Source: a bacterium EF100-94H03 bin56 (GTDB lineage: Bacteria; Pseudomonadota; Alphaproteobacteria; SP197). From it: a stretch of 64,000 nucleotides of DNA. The notes below the pieces were generated by a model. That model saw only the letters and a list, made by a program, of their open reading frames with translations, was not told the origin of the DNA and searched no databases. The DNA lies in the NCBI GenBank assembly GCA_002238685.1, contig MPMV01000002.1:1-64000 (forward strand), written 5' to 3'. This document shows, in pieces, positions 52,622 to 61,782 of this stretch; position 1 is the stretch's first letter, and every line of letters begins with the position of its first letter. Position numbers and translations under genes: made by a program.

Positions 52622-53461
52622 TCACAGTCCCCGTGACACCAGGGAGCGAAGCTCCTCCGTCACGGGTGGATCAAAGCCGAACCATGCTGCAAAACCGGGC
52701 CGCGCCTGGTGCAGCAGCATGCCGAGACCATCGACCGTGACGTGTCCGCGCTGCCGGGCGCGTTGCAGGAGATCCGTGACCAGCGGCGCATAGACGAGAT
52801 CGCAGACCACCGCCTCGCCGTCCAGGCGGTCGAGTGCGAGATCGAGCGCCGGTTGTCCGGTCATGCCGAGCTGGGTGGTGTTGACCACCAGGCCGACGCC
52901 GTCGGCGGCCGCGGCCCGTTCCTCCCAGTTGACGGCTGTCACCGAAGGCCCGAACCGTTCACCGAGCGCCGCGGCGCGCTCGAGGGTCCGGTTGGCGACA
53001 CGCACCTCCCGGACGCCGGCATCGAGGAGAGCGACGATGACGGCGCGGCTCGACCCACCGGCTCCCAGCACCAGGGCCGGCCGGTCTGCCCGCCACCCGG
53101 GCGCCCGGCTCTTCAGGTTCTCGAGGAATCCGAAGGCATCCGTGTTGCTTGCCGCGAGAGCGCCGTCATCGCCGACAACGATCGTGTTGGCAGCGCCGAT
53201 CCGCTGGCTGAGATCGTCGACACTGTCGGCGAGTTCCAGGGCCTTCTCCTTGTGCGGCAACGTCACGTTGCAGCCCCTGAAACCGAGAAACGGCAAGGCC
53301 CTGAAGGCGGCCTCGAAACGGTGCGGCGGCACGGCCAGGGGCACATAGGCGCCGTCTATGCCACAGGTCTCGAGCCAGTGGCCGTGCAGGAGGGGAGATC
53401 GTGAGTGGGCCACCGGCCAGCCCATGACTCCGGCGATGCGCGCACTTCCTGTCAGTCCCAC
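52622..53461 (-). CDS. aroE: Shikimate dehydrogenase
   Basis: 279 residues. GWPVAHSRSPLLHGHWLE, the catalytic Lys in NVTLPHKEKAL, AANTIVV, NTDAFGF, VLGAGGSSRAVIVALLDAG and the C-terminal GLGMLLHQARPGFAAWFG are the AroE signatures. It reduces 3-dehydroshikimate with NADPH in aromatic amino acid synthesis. It overlaps maf by ten bases. Confidence 0.95.
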   Translation of the reverse strand: MGLTGSARIAGVMGWPVAHSRSPLLHGHWLETCGIDGAYVPLAVPPHRFEAAFRALPFLGFRGCNVTLPHKEKALELADSVDDLSQRIGAANTIVVGDDGALAASNTDAFGFLENLKSRAPGWRADRPALVLGAGGSSRAVIVALLDAGVREVRVANRTLERAAALGERFGPSVTAVNWEERAAAADGVGLVVNTTQLGMTGQPALDLALDRLDGEAVVCDLVYAPLVTDLLQRARQRGHVTVDGLGMLLHQARPGFAAWFGFDPPVTEELRSLVSRGL

Positions 53462-54090
53462 GGTCCGAGCGCCCCCCTCGCGTCGAGTTCATTGAGAACG
53501 GCGAGAAGCGGCAGCCCGATGATGGCATGCCAGTCGCCCTCGATCCGTTCGAACAGCCTGATTCCGCGCCCCTCGACCTGGTAGCAGCCCACGCTGGCAA
53601 GAATGCGTTCTCCGGCAGCGGCAATATAGGCCGTCAGCGATTCCTCATCGAGGGAGCGCATCGTCAGCGCGGCGGTTGCCGTGTGATGCCATCTGCGTTC
53701 GCCGTTGGCCACCAGAACGGTGGCGGTCACGAGCCTGTGGGTCCGTCCCTGGAGGGCCTCGAGATGCCGGCGGGCCTCGGCCATGTCCGCCGCCTTGTCA
53801 AGGCGGCGCCCGTCGCATTCGAGCATCTGGTCGGCCCCGAGAACGAGGGAATCGGGCTCATCACGGCTGACGGAAAGAGCCTTCTCGCACGCCAGAGCCA
53901 GGGCCATGTCGGCGAGAGGCATCGCGCCCGCATCGAGGTCCCGGCGCAGCGCCGCCTCGTCAACGGCCGACGGCACGACCCGGAATCGCACGCCGGCGTC
54001 AAGCAGCAGCTGCCGTCTTGACGGACTCGCAGAGGCGAGGACGAGTGGCGCCGTTTCAGGTGGCAAGGGTCGGCCGGCGGTGGTGGACAT
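53452..54090 (-). CDS. maf: Maf-like nucleoside triphosphate pyrophosphatase
   Basis: 212 residues from ATG 54090. LVLASASPSRRQLLLDAG near the N-terminus, then VLGADQMLECDGR and GCYQVEGRGIRLFERIEGDW with IIGLPLLAVLNEL are Maf/YhdE signatures. It hydrolyses non-canonical dTTP/UTP-type or modified pyrimidine nucleotides, preventing their incorporation. The start overlaps the end of the amidase gene by 35 bases, which links this housekeeping pair to the transporter operon. Confidence 0.93.
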   Translation of the reverse strand: MSTTAGRPLPPETAPLVLASASPSRRQLLLDAGVRFRVVPSAVDEAALRRDLDAGAMPLADMALALACEKALSVSRDEPDSLVLGADQMLECDGRRLDKAADMAEARRHLEALQGRTHRLVTATVLVANGERRWHHTATAALTMRSLDEESLTAYIAAAGERILASVGCYQVEGRGIRLFERIEGDWHAIIGLPLLAVLNELDARGALGPWD

Positions 54091-55711
54091 CGAACAGGCG
54101 TTCCAGGGATTCACCGACATGGAGAAGGTGCGATTCGTGGAAGAGCCCGGCCCACAGCGAAAGACCGCGGGGCACGGTGAATGTGCGTTCCGACGCCGTC
54201 GCATGGCCGAGTTCGAGCCGCCCTTCGGCCAGCGAGAGTTCCGAGCGGGTCGCCAGGTCCTCGAAACCGCACCTCAAGTGCAGGCAGGGATGGCCGGTGA
54301 AGTTGCTCGCCACCAGCATCGGACCGGTCGAGAACGGCCCGACGAGCACGTCGACCTCCATGAACAGCCTGTCGAGGGCCTCCATCGCCAGGCGGCGCAG
54401 ACGGTCGAACTGTACATGGTCCACCGCCGAAAGAAACCGCGCCTTGCGGAACGCATTCGGCCAGGCGCCCTCGTCCTGGCGTGTCAGCGTGTCATCGATA
54501 TCGTCGAGCGTGAGGTTCTCGAAGGCCGCAGCGGCTTCCGCGTAGAGCACGGCAATCAGGGTGTCGTAGGGTAGGTCGGGCAGGCCCACCTCGCGAATGG
54601 AAGGGAAGAGCGAACGCACGGCATCCAGGGCCTGGCGGTCGACATCCGTCACATCGTCGCCCTCGTAGGCTTCCGGCAACCAGCCGAGACGCAGACCCTG
54701 CGGCGGCTGTGTCGCGTCGTGGTTGAACGGCATGTCGATGGAACCCGGGTCTGCCGCATCGCCGCCGTTGAGGGCCGCCAGAACGAAGCCGGTGTCCTCG
54801 ACGGTGCGGCAGATCGGCCCCACCTTGTCGAGCGACCAGCACAATGCCATCCCGCCGGCGCGCGAGACGCGGCCGAAGGTGGGTCTCAGCCCCGTCGTGC
54901 CGCAGCGCTCGGAGGGCGAGGTGATGGAGCCCAGAGTCTCCGTGCCGATGGAAAAGGCGCACAGCCCGGCGGCGGTCGCCGCTGCCGAACCGGCACTCGA
55001 ACCGCTCGCTCCCTCGTTGAGGTTCCAGGGGTTGCGGGTCTTGCCGGCGAACCAGATGTCGCCGTACGCCAGGGCGCCGACGGTCGACTTGCCGAGCAGC
55101 ACGGCGCCGGCCTGACGCAGTCTCGTCACCACTGCGGCATCATCTGTTGCAATCCGTTCCTGGAAAGGCTCGGCTCCCCAGGTCGTCCGTGTCTCGCGCG
55201 CATCGAAGAGATCCTTCAGCGCATAGGGGATGCCGTGAAGCGGTCCCTGCCAGTGTCCGGCGCGCGTCATGGCATCCATGGCATCGGCCTCGGCGAGCGC
55301 CCGGTCGCCCGTGACCGTGACGAAACACTCGAGGGGCCCGGCCAGGCGCTCGATCCGGTCAAGACAGATCCCCACCAGCCGCCGGCTGGTGAGGACGCCT
55401 GACCGGATCCACCCCGAGAGCGTGTGAACCGGGGCAAAGGCGATGTCCTCGTGCGAGTCGGGAAGCGGTTGCACAGCGCGGTCCTGCCAGACCGGGGAAG
55501 GCCCGGGCGGCGGCGCCTGGAATCCCGGCAGCCGCGGGTCGAACCTTGTGGCAGGCCCGAGACTGTTGGCAAAGACGAGTGCCCTGCGTCTCCTGGCGTT
55601 CTCGATCTGCGGCGCAAGGTTGTCGCGCATCAGCGTTCGTTCCGACTCGCTGTAGCGCACGCCGAGCACGGCCTCGGCCGCGGCGATGGTCTCGTTGCTG
55701 ATGTCGCTCAT
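54056..55711 (-). CDS. Amidase-signature family hydrolase
   Basis: 551 residues from ATG 55711, sharing a base with the stop of the ATPase gene before it (TGATG). The Ser-cisSer-Lys triad is present: Lys in YALKDLFDARETRTTWGA, cis-Ser and Ser in NEGASGSSAGSAAA and GTETLGSITSP. It cleaves an amide bond, as in GatA, urea or aryl amidases; unlike GatA it is not with gatB. Co-translation with a peptide/opine-type ABC transporter suggests it processes the imported compound. Confidence 0.93.
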   Translation of the reverse strand: MSDISNETIAAAEAVLGVRYSESERTLMRDNLAPQIENARRRRALVFANSLGPATRFDPRLPGFQAPPPGPSPVWQDRAVQPLPDSHEDIAFAPVHTLSGWIRSGVLTSRRLVGICLDRIERLAGPLECFVTVTGDRALAEADAMDAMTRAGHWQGPLHGIPYALKDLFDARETRTTWGAEPFQERIATDDAAVVTRLRQAGAVLLGKSTVGALAYGDIWFAGKTRNPWNLNEGASGSSAGSAAATAAGLCAFSIGTETLGSITSPSERCGTTGLRPTFGRVSRAGGMALCWSLDKVGPICRTVEDTGFVLAALNGGDAADPGSIDMPFNHDATQPPQGLRLGWLPEAYEGDDVTDVDRQALDAVRSLFPSIREVGLPDLPYDTLIAVLYAEAAAAFENLTLDDIDDTLTRQDEGAWPNAFRKARFLSAVDHVQFDRLRRLAMEALDRLFMEVDVLVGPFSTGPMLVASNFTGHPCLHLRCGFEDLATRSELSLAEGRLELGHATASERTFTVPRGLSLWAGLFHESHLLHVGESLERLFDVHHRRPTLAT

Positions 55712-56529
55712 CACTGCCTCGCTACCGGTTGCGTCTTCTTCCCCGAAACCTCGGGCGCCGACCTGATCAGCGCCCGGGTATATGCCGACACCGGGTTGCC
55801 GATCACGTTCGCCGTCGCGCCCCTTTCGACCACCTCTCCCGACTTCATGACGAGGAGATGGTCGCACATGAAACCGACGACCGGGAGATCGTGGGTGACG
55901 AGAATGAGGGAAAAACCATAGCGCCGGCGCAGATCCTTGAAGAGGTTCAGGACCTGCGCCTGGACCGACACGTCGAGGGCGGACGTCGGCTCATCGAGCA
56001 GCAGAAGGTCCGGCCTGACTGCCAGCGCACGGGCGATGGCGGCACGCTGCCGCTGGCCTCCTGAGAGCTCGTGCGGCAGCGTCCGCTCCAGATCGGGATC
56101 GAGGCCGACGTCGTCGAGAAGCCTTCTCACCTCCTCCCTGATGTCCTGACGCCGGTGTTCTCCCAAGAGTTCGAAACCCAAAGCGATCGACGAGCCGATG
56201 GAGAACCGCGGATTGAACGTCGCATAGGGATCCTGGAAGACCGGCTGGACGCGGCGCCGCAGATCCTTCAGAGCCGCGCCGGAGAGCGTGGCGATCTCGG
56301 CGCCGTCGAATGCGAGACTCCCCGAATCATAGGGCGTGAGGCGCAGGATGGCGCGCAACAGGGTTGACTTGCCGGACCCCGACTCGCCGACGATGCCCAG
56401 GGTCTGGTTCTTCGCCAGGCTGAAGGAGACCTGTCTCAAGGCCCGGACATCGCCGCCCCGTCGCAGGAGGCCACGGCCCCGGAAGGTCCTGGAGAGGTTC
56501 CTTGCAACGAGAAGCATCGCGTCAGGCAT
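55711..56529 (-). CDS. Peptide-type ABC transporter ATP-binding protein (DppF-like)
   Basis: 272 residues. Walker A GESGSGKSTLL, signature LSGGQRQRAAIARALAV and Walker B LLLLDEPTSALD are intact. Length and C-terminus fit DppF/OppF. I choose ATG 56529, which overlaps the DppD gene by eight bases; ATG 56517 is an alternative. It pairs with the DppD-like ATPase. Confidence 0.93.
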   Translation of the reverse strand: MPDAMLLVARNLSRTFRGRGLLRRGGDVRALRQVSFSLAKNQTLGIVGESGSGKSTLLRAILRLTPYDSGSLAFDGAEIATLSGAALKDLRRRVQPVFQDPYATFNPRFSIGSSIALGFELLGEHRRQDIREEVRRLLDDVGLDPDLERTLPHELSGGQRQRAAIARALAVRPDLLLLDEPTSALDVSVQAQVLNLFKDLRRRYGFSLILVTHDLPVVGFMCDHLLVMKSGEVVERGATANVIGNPVSAYTRALIRSAPEVSGKKTQPVARQ

Positions 56530-57496
56530 ACCAACAGCGAAACGCATGATCACCGTCCGCCGTGTCGAGGCGCGGCGCTTCCCCACACGCGGCACCGGCC
56601 TCGGGGCATCGCTCACGGAACCGGCATCCGCGGATCTCCTCGTGGGGCTGGGGAATCCGTCCCGGGATCGTCGGCAGCCTCTCCGGATTGCCGGCAAGGC
56701 GCGGCGCGGCGCCGATGAGCGCCCGTGTGTAGGGATGGCGGGTGTGGCTGAAGATGGCGTCCCTCGTCCCGCTCTCGACGATCTCCCCGGCATACATGAC
56801 GTAGATCCGGTCACAGAAACTCGAGACCAGCGCCAGATCGTGGGAGATGAAGAGAAAACTGGCCCCGGTGGCATCCCGCAACTCGCCGATGAGATCGATG
56901 ATCTCCGCCTGGATGGTGACATCGAGCGCTGTCGTCGGTTCGTCTGCAAGGATGAGCGGAGGCTCCATCGAGAGCGCCATGGCCGTCAGCGCCCTCTGCT
57001 GCATGCCTCCGGAGAACTGGTGCGGATAATCAACGGCACGGCGCCTCGCATCGGGAATGTGCACGCGCTCGAGAAGGTCCCCGACAACGGTTGCGATGCG
57101 CCGCTGCCGCAGTCCGCCATGCACCTGCAATGGCTCGCCGACCTGCCAGCCGATCGTCTTCACCGGATTGAGCGCATGGAGGGCATCCTGGGGAATGAGG
57201 GCGATGTCCCTGCCGCGCACACGTGCCGGATCCCCGCCATGGAGAAGGTCGCGCCCGCGGAACCGGGCGTGGCCGGAGACCACCTCCATGCGGTCGGGAA
57301 GAAGACCGATCAGTGACTTGGCGGTCATGGTCTTGCCACTGCCCGATTCGCCGATGAGACCGACGATCTCGCCGGCATTCACCCGGAGCGACACATCGCG
57401 GGCAATGGTGGCCGGTGGCCGGTGGCGGTGGCGCAGCACGATGGTGAGGCCTTCGACCTCGAGAAGGCCCTCGCCTGCGTGGCCGTGATCAGTCAT
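56522..57496 (-). CDS. Peptide-type ABC transporter ATP-binding protein (DppD-like)
   Basis: 324 residues. Walker A GESGSGKTMTAKSLIGLLP, signature FSGGMQQRALTAMALSME, Walker B LILADEPTTALD, and the cysteine-rich C-terminal extension CRFRERCPEAGAACGEAP that identifies DppD/OppD. ATG 57496 overlaps the permease gene by eight bases. Confidence 0.94.
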   Translation of the reverse strand: MTDHGHAGEGLLEVEGLTIVLRHRHRPPATIARDVSLRVNAGEIVGLIGESGSGKTMTAKSLIGLLPDRMEVVSGHARFRGRDLLHGGDPARVRGRDIALIPQDALHALNPVKTIGWQVGEPLQVHGGLRQRRIATVVGDLLERVHIPDARRRAVDYPHQFSGGMQQRALTAMALSMEPPLILADEPTTALDVTIQAEIIDLIGELRDATGASFLFISHDLALVSSFCDRIYVMYAGEIVESGTRDAIFSHTRHPYTRALIGAAPRLAGNPERLPTIPGRIPQPHEEIRGCRFRERCPEAGAACGEAPRLDTADGDHAFRCWYA

Positions 57497-58316
57497 GGAG
57501 TCTCGGGTCGAGCACGTCGCGCAACCCGTCCCCTAAGAGATTGAAACTGAACACCGTGACGAAGAGTGCGGCGCCGGGTGCGAGACTGATCCACGGCGCC
57601 TGGTCGATGAAGCCGCGTCCCGTGTTGATCATGTTGCCCCATGACGGCTCCGGAGGCTGGGCGCCCAGACCGAGAAACGACAGTGCCGATTCGAGAAGCA
57701 CGGCATAGGAGAAGGCGACGGCGGCCTCGACCAGGACCGGGCCGATGACATTGGGCAGGATTTCGCGAGTGACGAGGCGCAAGGGCCCCACTCCGAGGCA
57801 GATCGCCGCCTCGAGAAAGGGCTGGCGCTGCACTGTCTGCGCCACGGCCCGGGTCAGCCGCGCAAAGCCGGGGATGAAGATGATGCCGATGGCGAGCATC
57901 GCGTTGAGGACGGACGTCCCCAGGTTGGCCATGAGGATGACGGCCAGGAGGATCGCCGGAAAGCAGAAGACGATCTCCATGAAGCGCATCAGGACGGAGT
58001 CGACGGCACCCCCGAAGTGGGCCGCGAGAACCCCGATGAGGACGCCCCCGGAGGCGCCGATGGCGACGGCGACAAGACCGACGACGATGGAAACGCGCGA
58101 AGCGTGGATGACCCGCGACAGGATGTCGCGCCCCAGTTCGTCGGTGCCCAGGAGATGGTCTGCTCCGGGGCCCTGCAGCATGACGAGAACATCGAGCTCG
58201 AAGGGATCGTAAGGGGCGATAACGGGGGCAAGGGCGGCTGCCAGAAACACCAGCGCCACCACGGGCAGGGTCACGGTGACGAGACCGTAGCGCCGCCAGT
58301 TCAGCCACCGGATCAT
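57489..58316 (-). CDS. Peptide-type ABC transporter permease (DppC-like)
   Basis: 275 residues. About six membrane spans with an N-terminal one (LPVVALVFLAAALAPVIA). The LLGTDELGRDILSRVI segment and the EAA-type loop EAAICLGVGPLRLVTREILP are typical of DppC. It overlaps DppB by four bases (ATGA). Confidence 0.94.
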   Translation of the reverse strand: MIRWLNWRRYGLVTVTLPVVALVFLAAALAPVIAPYDPFELDVLVMLQGPGADHLLGTDELGRDILSRVIHASRVSIVVGLVAVAIGASGGVLIGVLAAHFGGAVDSVLMRFMEIVFCFPAILLAVILMANLGTSVLNAMLAIGIIFIPGFARLTRAVAQTVQRQPFLEAAICLGVGPLRLVTREILPNVIGPVLVEAAVAFSYAVLLESALSFLGLGAQPPEPSWGNMINTGRGFIDQAPWISLAPGAALFVTVFSFNLLGDGLRDVLDPRLHD

Positions 58317-59269
58317 GATCCGTGTCCTGTGCGGACCTGGCGCGGGTCAATCACCTGGGCCGCCAGATCGACGATGAGATTGACGACCAGAACGATGACG
58401 GTAACCGTCATGGCAGCCGCCAGGAGCACCGGATAGTCGCGGTTGATGATCCCCACGAGGACGAGGGAACCGATTCCCGGAATGCGGAACACGTCCTCGA
58501 TGATGACGACGCTGCCGACAAGGAATCCGAACTCGACGGCGCTGACGGTAAAGAACGGGATAAGGGCGTTGCGCAGCACGTGGAAACTGACGAGGCGCAG
58601 GTCGCCGACACCCTTGGAGCGTGCCGTCTCGATGAAATTCGAGGACATCACCTCGATCACCGCGGTCCGCATGATGCGGATGAGGAGGCCTGACGAGACG
58701 ACCCCAAGGGCGATGCACGGCAGCAGCATGCGCTCGAGATTGCCTGCCGGATCCTCGGCAAACCCTATGTAGCCGCCGGTGGGCAGCCAGCCCAGCTGCA
58801 GCGAGAAAAACCAGATCAGCAGCGTGGCCAGCCAGAAGTTCGGCGTCGAGCCGAAGAGAGTGGCCAGTGTCGTCACCACTCCGTCGGCGCCGGTCTGGTG
58901 GCGGAATCCGGCCAGCACGCCCAGGGGAATCGCGAGCACGATGGCCACCACGAAGGCCATCCCCGCCAGCTGCAGGGTGACGGGAATGCGCTTCCTCACC
59001 TCCGGGCCGACCGGCACGGCATTCTGGAACGAGGTGCCGAAATCACCCTGCAGCGCCTTGCCTGCCCACTCCACGTACTGGACGGCAAGGGGCCGGTCGA
59101 GACCGTGCTGGTGCTCGAACCGCTTGAGGGCCTGGGGTGTGGCGTGGATGCCAAGCGCCGACAGCGCCGCCGATCCGGGAACGACGTTGACGGCGACGAA
59201 CAGTATGGCCGACGCCACGATCAGCGTCGGAATGAAGGAGGCGAGCCTCCAGAAGACAAGCGCCAGCAT
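58313..59269 (-). CDS. Peptide-type ABC transporter permease (DppB-like)
   Basis: 318 residues from ATG 59269 (MLALVFWRLASFIPTLIVAS); an ATG 39 bases upstream would place a strong hairpin inside the gene and is less likely. PLAVQYVEWAGKALQGDFGT and the EAA loop ETARSKGVGDLRLVSFHVLR are DppB signatures. With the neighbouring genes it forms a complete importer for peptides or an opine-like compound. Confidence 0.93.
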   Translation of the reverse strand: MLALVFWRLASFIPTLIVASAILFVAVNVVPGSAALSALGIHATPQALKRFEHQHGLDRPLAVQYVEWAGKALQGDFGTSFQNAVPVGPEVRKRIPVTLQLAGMAFVVAIVLAIPLGVLAGFRHQTGADGVVTTLATLFGSTPNFWLATLLIWFFSLQLGWLPTGGYIGFAEDPAGNLERMLLPCIALGVVSSGLLIRIMRTAVIEVMSSNFIETARSKGVGDLRLVSFHVLRNALIPFFTVSAVEFGFLVGSVVIIEDVFRIPGIGSLVLVGIINRDYPVLLAAAMTVTVIVLVVNLIVDLAAQVIDPRQVRTGHGS

Positions 59270-59284
59270 CGGCAGGTGCACCCT

Positions 59285-59308
59285 GTGCCGGCTCGCGTGA
59301 GCCGGCAC
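59285..59308 (-). promoter_or_regulatory. Intercistronic hairpin between the SBP and permease genes
   Basis: GTGCCGGCTC (59285-59294), loop GCGT, GAGCCGGCAC (59299-59308): ten perfect pairs. In ABC operons hairpins in this place commonly protect the upstream message, so that the binding protein is made in excess over the permease. Confidence 0.6.
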
Positions 59309-59327
59309 CGGGGCGCGGGGTTTGCTG

Positions 59328-60901
59328 CTACTCCAGCCAGGCGTCCTTCAGGGTCTTGAGGAACCCGGTCCGCATCGGCTTGAAGTTCTTCAGGCTGTCG
59401 CTGTGCGCCGTCAGCACCCAGCCGTTCACCACGGGTATGACGTCCATGGTGTCGAGGGAGAGCTGCTGCTGTTCGAGATAAAGCGCCTTGCGCTCCTCGA
59501 TGGTGACGGCCGACTTGGCTGCCAGCATGAGATCGTCCATCTCCTGCGAACCGCCGAGCTGCACGTTGACGGCGGATGTCGTGGCGTAGGTGTTGGTCAC
59601 GAAGTCATCCGGATCCGCCAAAGGCGACAGCCAGTACATCACGGTCAGATCGAAGTTGGAGGGACCCCAGACTTCGTCCCAGTAGCGCGGCACCTCCATG
59701 GTGTCGATCGTCGCATTGAAGCCGATCTGCGCCAGGTTGGCCTGGATGATCGGCGCCATCGACATCATCGGAGGCCACGACGACACCATGGTGAGCGAAA
59801 GCGGCGTTCCTTCCGCGACTCCGGCCTCGGCCATCAGCGCCTTCGCCTTTTCGATGTCGCCTTCGGGCGCGAACTCGGCGAGGCCCGCAAAGCCCCAGTT
59901 CCACTCGGGGATCACCCCGCCCACGATGGCTGTCGCCTGGCCGTAGAACGCACCCTGCACGATCGCTGCCCGGTTGAGGGCGTGGGCGATCGCCCCGCGC
60001 ATGTCCGGCCCCGGTGGGGGGCAGGGGCGATGGCCCGGCGCACGAGCGGATTGCCGAGGGGTTCACGGGTATGGTTCGGCACCATCCAGAAATAGCGGGA
60101 TCCCTCGATGGCCGCATCGACCATGTTGTCCTGCGAGACAATGGCGCTCCAGTCCTTGGGCGGTACCTCGTTGGAGAAGTGGATCTCGCCGGACTTCAAC
60201 CCGTTGGAAAGCGCCGTCGGGTCCGAGATGATCCGGTAGACCATGCCATCGAAATAGGGCCGTCCTTCCTCGTAGTAGTCCGCGTTCTTCTCGAAGACGA
60301 TCGAATCGCGGGGCGTGTAGGAGACGAACTTGAAGGGTCCGCTGCCCACCGGATGGGCATTGAGATCCCAGTCGGTTTCCACGAGATCCTTCGGCACGAT
60401 CGATGAACCGGGGAAGGCCATGTAGATCTCGAACGGTCCCGTCACCCGGTTGAGCCGGAATTCGACCGTCAGATCGTCCACCGCCACGACTTCCGCGATG
60501 GTCTCGATCTGTGAACTGTAGGCATAGCCCGAGTCGGGGGCGAGGATGCGCTCGAACGAGAAGACGACATCCTCGGCGGTCAGCGCCTCGCCGTTGTGGA
60601 ACGTCAGGCCATCGCGCAGGGTGAAGGTCCACGACAGTCCATCCTCGGCCTGGGACCAGGATTCGGCGATCCCGGCATAGGGCTGGGCATTCTCGTCCAG
60701 GTTGAGCAGGGTCGAATAGACCTGCTCGATCACCACGTGCGACATGCCGCTCGGGCCGCGGGCCGGATCGAATCCTCCCGGATCGGCCGAGAACGCCGCC
60801 ACCAGCGTGCCCCCGTAGGTCTCTTCCGCCACCGCGGGACATACGAGGCCCGCCGTGGCAACAACCGCCGCACAGCGCAGCATCAATCTTCTGATTTGCA
60901 T
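59328..60901 (-). pseudogene. Family 5 ABC substrate-binding protein, frameshifted
   Basis: ATG 60901 follows GAGGAGGAT. A Sec signal (MLRCAAVVATAGLVCPAVAE) leads to a DppA/OppA-class protein: YGGTLVAAFSADPGGFDPA, WTFTLRDGLTFHNGEALTAE, SYTPRDSIVFEKNADYYEEG. At about 60030 the frame breaks: NPLVRRAIA continues in a second frame as AIAHALNRAAIVQGAFYGQA through LKTLKDAWLE. The join is a 41-bp imperfect duplication. Without it the protein would be about 510 residues and belongs to the dppBCDF-like genes downstream. Confidence 0.88.
59984..60042. repeat. Imperfect 41-bp direct duplication in the SBP gene
   Basis: 59984-60001 and 60025-60042 match at 16 of 18 positions with an offset of 41 bases, both mismatches C/G. 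Deleting one unit restores the frame. It mirrors the lesions at 7.04 and 10.7 kb. Confidence 0.7.
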
Positions 60902-61234
60902 GGTTCCGGTATCCTCCTCAATGAATGGAGCGGCACTCCATGTGGCCGCTTCCAGAACGCCGTGGATGTTAGCGTCAGGCGCCCGACCGCACAAACGCTC
61001 TCACCCCGGTGTGACGAACGACGGTTCCGGGCAAGTGCCGCCCCTGAAGACGGCCGCAAAGCGCGCCGTCATATGTCGTCCAGCATGATCTTCCTTGAGG
61101 CTCGGATCCGGTCCGTATTCGACCTCTGCCGCCCTGCGTACTACGCTCCTGGCGGCAGACTTGAGGAAACCTTCTTCCTCCAGTGTATACGGCGCAGCCT
61201 GACCGATCGCCTTCCTGGCGCTTGCCCCGCCCTT
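60902..61234. other. Accessory stretch, no clear gene
   Basis: Upstream of the SBP gene. A minus-strand frame (about 61080-61200) reads YTLEEEGFLKSAARSVVRRA and might belong to the restriction-enzyme remnant beyond it. Nothing firm is seen on the plus strand. Confidence 0.3.
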
Positions 61235-61345
61235 GCATAAGATCTGCGTCTCACCCCTTTTGCAGGCTGCATCCTTCCGGGATTCGGCGAAAGCGGCGAC
61301 GCGGGCGCGAACCTCGTTCCACGACAGGCGAATCAGGCCGCGCCG
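61235..61345 (-). pseudogene. N-terminal remnant of an MmeI-like type II restriction-modification protein
   Basis: The minus strand reads IRLSWNEVRARVAAFAESRK followed by DAACKRGETQ. This resembles the conserved start of large single-chain methyltransferase/endonucleases (LSWNEIRARAAAFAREW..A.YEKGETQSFYN). After GETQ the similarity ends. Only this piece is left. Confidence 0.4.
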
Positions 61346-61448
61346 TCCGTTTTGAGCCGCGTACCGAACGGCCTTCCGTTGGCTGAAAGCGGATGATGGA
61401 CAGTCGCCAGGACAGTACTCGGTCCAGCCGCGCTGGTGCGACAACCGA

Positions 61449-61763
61449 TCATGCGTGCAGTGCGCCCGCGCCGCGTTCCGCGACAACCCTCTCCCGCCGC
61501 GCCTGTGCAAGCTCGTAGGCAGCTTGCATCCGAAGCCAGTGTTCGGCGGTGCCCCATCCGATATCTTCCAGCGCCAGCGCCATGTTCGCCGACACTCCTG
61601 CCCTGCCGTTCAGCAGGCGGGACAGCGTTCCCCGCTCGCAGCCGAGCCGCGCCGCCGTCTCGGTCACGTTCCAGCCCACATCGTCCATGCTTTCCCGGAT
61701 GAGTTCGCCCAGATGTGGCGGATTCACCATCGGCCCGACGCGATCGCTCGCAATGTCGTTCAT
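61449..61763 (-). CDS. higA: HigA-type XRE antitoxin
   Basis: 104 residues from ATG 61763, preceded by GAGAG (a TTG at 61796 is a less likely start). HPGELIRE-like PPHLGELIRESMDDVGWNVT, ETAARLGCERGTLSRLLNGR and VSANMALALEDIGWGTAEHW are HigA features, followed by a short Arg/Glu-rich tail. It lies 19 bases after higB, the toxin-first order of this family. Confidence 0.92.
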   Translation of the reverse strand: MNDIASDRVGPMVNPPHLGELIRESMDDVGWNVTETAARLGCERGTLSRLLNGRAGVSANMALALEDIGWGTAEHWLRMQAAYELAQARRERVVAERGAGALHA

Positions 61764-61782
61764 GGTCAGTGCTCTCTTTCGG

